Of a DNA stretch of 64,000 bases, positions 61,635 through 64,000 are shown one piece after another. This DNA is from CAVPFA01 sp963703655 (GTDB taxonomy: Bacteria; Actinomycetota; Acidimicrobiia; Acidimicrobiales; Bog-793). The notes under the pieces are model-generated. The model did not search any database, had not been told where the DNA came from, and saw only the letters and a list, made by a program, of their open reading frames with translations. A program made the translations under genes and the position numbers. The DNA lies in NCBI GenBank assembly GCA_963703655.1, contig CAVPFA010000004.1, positions 434,001 to 498,000 of the forward strand. The letters are read 5' to 3'. Positions within the stretch are counted from its first letter, which is position 1, and every line of letters begins with the position of its first letter.

Positions 61635-62510
61635 ATGGGTGTGATGAAGCGCCTGACGAACATCGTTCAGGCCAAGGCAAACAAGGTTCTCGACAAGGCC
61701 GAAGATCCGCGCGAGACGCTCGATCTCTCGTACGAGAAGCAGATCGAGCAGCTGCAGCAGGTGAAGAGAGGTCTCGCCGACGTCGCGACCGCGAAGAAGC
61801 GGATCGAGCTCCAGGCGCAACAGCTGCAGCAGGCCGCCGGCAAGCTTCAGAACCAGGCGCGCCAGGCACTCACGCAGAACCGCGAGGACCTGGCCACAGA
61901 AGCGCTCACGCGACGATCGGGGATCGCCTCGCAGCTCGATGGCCTGAAGACCCAGCACGACCAGCTGGCACAGCAGCAGGAGCGGCTCGAGGTCACCACC
62001 CAGCAGCTCGAGGCGCGCGTGCAAGCGTTCCGCACCCAGAAGGAGACTTTGAAGGCTTCTTACACCGCCGCGCAGGCGCAGACCAAGATCGGCGAGGCAG
62101 TTTCGGGCATCTCGGAATCGATGAGCGATACAGGCCTCGCGATGCAGCGGGCGCAGGACAAGATCGCGCAGATGCAGGCGCGCGCCGGCGCCGTCGACGA
62201 GCTCTTGGCCTCCGGAACTCTGACCGACCTTTCCGGGTCGTCAGATCCCATCCAAGCCGAGCTCGACAAGACCGCCTCCTCGGGCCAGGTGGAGCTTCAG
62301 CTCGCTGCCCTGAAGAACGAGCTCAACCCGCCGGGTGCGGCGCCGAGCGGTGAGCTCGGGGCCGGCGACGCGGCCGTGGCCGGGCCGGCTGAAGAGCCTG
62401 TCGATGGTGAGGTGGTCCCGGAGCCGCCGGCAGCAACCGCCGCAGCGGCGGGAGCGCCTGCCGCCCCGAAGGACCCGTTCAGCCTCGACGACGCCGGGAA
62501 CGCCTCATGA
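61635..62510 (+). CDS. pspA: PspA/IM30-family membrane stress protein
   Basis: 291 residues. The N-terminus MGVMKRLTNIVQAKANKVLDKAEDPRETLDLSYEKQIEQLQQV and the long coiled coil to about residue 220 are typical of PspA/Vipp1. The C-terminal 60 residues are a Pro/Ala/Glu-rich tail. It should form ESCRT-III-like assemblies that protect the membrane. It overlaps pspAA by 4 nt and starts an operon with htpX and pspAB. Confidence 0.95.
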   Translation: MGVMKRLTNIVQAKANKVLDKAEDPRETLDLSYEKQIEQLQQVKRGLADVATAKKRIELQAQQLQQAAGKLQNQARQALTQNREDLATEALTRRSGIASQLDGLKTQHDQLAQQQERLEVTTQQLEARVQAFRTQKETLKASYTAAQAQTKIGEAVSGISESMSDTGLAMQRAQDKIAQMQARAGAVDELLASGTLTDLSGSSDPIQAELDKTASSGQVELQLAALKNELNPPGAAPSGELGAGDAAVAGPAEEPVDGEVVPEPPAATAAAAGAPAAPKDPFSLDDAGNAS

Positions 62511-62785
62511 TCGTCCGCATCCTCGGACAAGGCCAGATCGAGCTCGACGACAACCAGATCGCCGCGATGGACGAGCTCGACCAAAAGCTGCTGGCGGCTC
62601 TCGATGCCGGCGACGAGCCGACCTTTCGTGAGGTTCTCAACGGCTTGCTCCAAAAGGTGCGATCGGAAGGAACGCCCGTTCCCCCCGATCGTTTCGTACC
62701 GTCCGATCTGACATTGCCCGACGAGCACGCGTCCCTCGCCGAGGTGCGGGAGCTTCTGGCTTCCGGGGACGCGGGGGAATCCTGA
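62507..62785 (+). CDS. pspAA: PspA-associated protein PspAA
   Basis: 92 residues. The family pattern is MIVRILGQGQIELDDNQIAAMDELD, then TFREVLNGLLQKVRSEGTPVPPDRFVPSDLTLPDEHASLAEVRELL. It is coupled to pspA (ATGA) and followed after 5 nt by htpX, the usual actinobacterial order. Confidence 0.93.
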   Translation: MIVRILGQGQIELDDNQIAAMDELDQKLLAALDAGDEPTFREVLNGLLQKVRSEGTPVPPDRFVPSDLTLPDEHASLAEVRELLASGDAGES

Positions 62786-62790
62786 GTCAG

Positions 62791-63728
62791 ATGTCGACCC
62801 GCACTCGCTTTCCCGCAGACCGTGGTCTCACGGCCCGCATGATATCTACCGTTTTCCTTCTCGGCCTCCTATACGCCCTTTTCGTCACCGTCCTGTTCCT
62901 CGTCGGGGTCAAGCTCGTTTTCATCCTGGTCATCGCGTTCGGCCTCCTGTTCGTCCAGTACTTCTACTCGGACCGGATCGCCCTGTACTCGATGAACGGC
63001 AAGATCGTCACGCGTGAGCAGGCGCCCAAGCTTCACGGCGTGGTCGACCGGCTGTGCGCCATGGCCGACATGCCCAAGTCCAGAGTGGCGATCGCTGATG
63101 TCGACATGCCGAACGCCTTTGCGACCGGTCGTGACCAGAAACACGCCGTCGTCTGCGTCACGACGGGCATCCTGCGACGACTCGACGAGCCCGAGCTCGA
63201 AGCCGTGCTGGCCCACGAGCTGTCGCACGTCGCTCACCGCGACGTCGCCGTCATGACCATCGCCAGCTTTCTCGGGATCCTCGCCGGCCTTTTGACCCGC
63301 GTGCTCGCGTACGCGGGCCTGTTCGGCGGCTTCGGCGGAGGGAGCAACAGGAATTCGAACAGCGGCGCCCAGCTGGCCCTGGTCGAGCTGGGCCTGCTCG
63401 CGTTCTCGGCTCTCGTGTACGCGATCAGCTTCGTCCTGATCCGGACGCTCTCGCGCTACCGGGAGCTCGCGGCGGACCGGTCCGGGGCGATCCTCATCGG
63501 CCAGCCACGGCTGCTCGCCCAGGCCCTCGTCAAGGTCACCGGTGAGATGTCAACCGTCCCGACGCGCGACCTGCGGGCCGCCGAGCACTTCAACGCCTTC
63601 TACTTCGCCCCGGCGCTCGTGAGGGGCAAGGGGCCGAGCCTCTCCAACTTGTTCTCGACCCACCCCACCCTCGAGCGCCGCCTGCAGCAGCTGACCGAGC
63701 TCGAGGCCCAGATGGACGCGCGGCGTGA
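62791..63728 (+). CDS. htpX: HtpX-family membrane zinc metalloprotease (probable frameshift at the 3' end)
   Basis: About 312 residues to the inferred stop. Two N-terminal helices are followed by VLAHELSHVAHRDVAVM (HExxH zinc site), two more helices, and YRELAADRSGAIL with the third ligand Glu. It degrades damaged membrane proteins. As read, the frame continues to 63951 over the next gene with a low-quality tail. A one-base loss between about 63700 and 63725 would instead end it at the TGA that overlaps the pspAB start (GTGA). Confidence 0.92.
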
Positions 63729-64000
63729 AGCTGTTCGACGTGCTGCTCGGCCGGACCAAGCCCGTCCAACCCAACCTCGATCACCTGTTCGGGCTCCCAG
63801 GCGCCGAGATCACTCTCGAGGCGTCCCTGGGGCTCGTTCCGAGCGCTCAGGCGGGCGTCTGCTTCAAGCCGGCGACAGGACAGCAGTTCGCCGCGACCGC
63901 CACGGAGGTCGAGCAGCTCCTCGACCTCGGCAAAGACACCAAAATCCATGAGGAATCCGACTCCTACGGCTACAGGTGGGCCGTCATCGACGACGACGAC
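63725..64000 (+). CDS. pspAB: PspA-associated protein PspAB, N-terminal part (runs off right edge)
   Basis: 92 codons are visible. The start VKLFDVLLGRTKPVQPNLDHLFGLPGAEITLEA and the later VCFKPATG and DSYGYRWAVIDDD fit PspAB, the fourth member of the actinobacterial psp operon. GTG 63725 is the start implied by the family alignment from memory. Confidence 0.85.
   Translation, partial: MKLFDVLLGRTKPVQPNLDHLFGLPGAEITLEASLGLVPSAQAGVCFKPATGQQFAATATEVEQLLDLGKDTKIHEESDSYGYRWAVIDDDD

Overview
The window is a stretch of a high-G+C bacterial chromosome, almost certainly from an uncultured or poorly characterised actinobacterium. The lineage call rests on four things. There is a mycothiol-dependent formaldehyde dehydrogenase and a mycothiol S-conjugate amidase. 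There are F420-type (LLM and PPOX-class) oxidoreductases. There is a pspA-pspAA-htpX-pspAB stress operon of the actinobacterial type. Histidine degradation uses hutF. No rRNA, tRNA, CRISPR array or phage genes were seen.

Region 1 (1-7.2 kb) is a C1/methyl-transfer cluster: a non-pyrrolysine MttB-family methyltransferase, its IclR-type regulator with a palindromic operator, a cobalamin-binding corrinoid protein, a methyl-tetrahydrofolate methyltransferase, a RamA-like corrinoid reactivator, a DUF1638 protein and a methylenetetrahydrofolate reductase. Together they would strip a methyl group from a quaternary amine (betaine-like) substrate and pass it to, and oxidise it on, tetrahydrofolate. 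Region 2 (7.3-24.1 kb) holds two leftward units. One is a compact operon with a cysteine dioxygenase-rhodanese fusion, a histidine ammonia-lyase (HAL)-fold protein, two zinc alcohol dehydrogenases, a formaldehyde-activating-enzyme (Fae) homologue and an enolase-superfamily enzyme. The other joins a second HAL-fold protein to a complete dipeptide-type ABC importer and a PabB-PabC fusion. Neither HAL-fold protein has the Ala-Ser-Gly triad that makes the MIO cofactor.

Region 3 (24-30 kb) carries MobA fused to a MoaD/ThiS-like tail, a CHAP-domain protein, an NfeD-slipin pair, a NiCoT nickel/cobalt transporter and two small unknowns. Region 4 (29.5-43.6 kb) looks like one catabolic locus under a BetI-like TetR regulator: acyl-CoA dehydrogenase, NDP-forming acyl-CoA synthetase, a PYROXD2-like FAD protein, a polyamine-type PotABCD importer, a class III aminotransferase, and an MscR-metallo-beta-lactamase formaldehyde module. 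Three matching 16-bp palindromes and one half-site lie in its promoter regions. Region 5 (43.6-47.0 kb) is an accessory insert: a RES-Xre toxin-antitoxin pair flanked by a duplicated 53-bp end of the preceding gene, then a complete IS1182-type element.

Region 6 (47-52 kb) is a hisN-hutU-hutF-hutI operon. Region 7 (52-64 kb) is mixed housekeeping and stress content: a secreted unknown, a hydrolase, a RecB-like nuclease, a PAP2 phosphatase, purE, a second slipin, an LLM oxidoreductase, a YdjC-like deacetylase, VapBC, an SCP2 protein, Mca, and the psp operon running off the right edge.

About ten otherwise convincing genes are broken by one single-base frameshift each, five of them in one operon (8.4-13.7 kb). 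This may reflect assembly indels rather than decay, so those entries are given as reconstructed coding regions. Short G+C-rich tandem repeats recur in spacers and inside protein linkers and tails.
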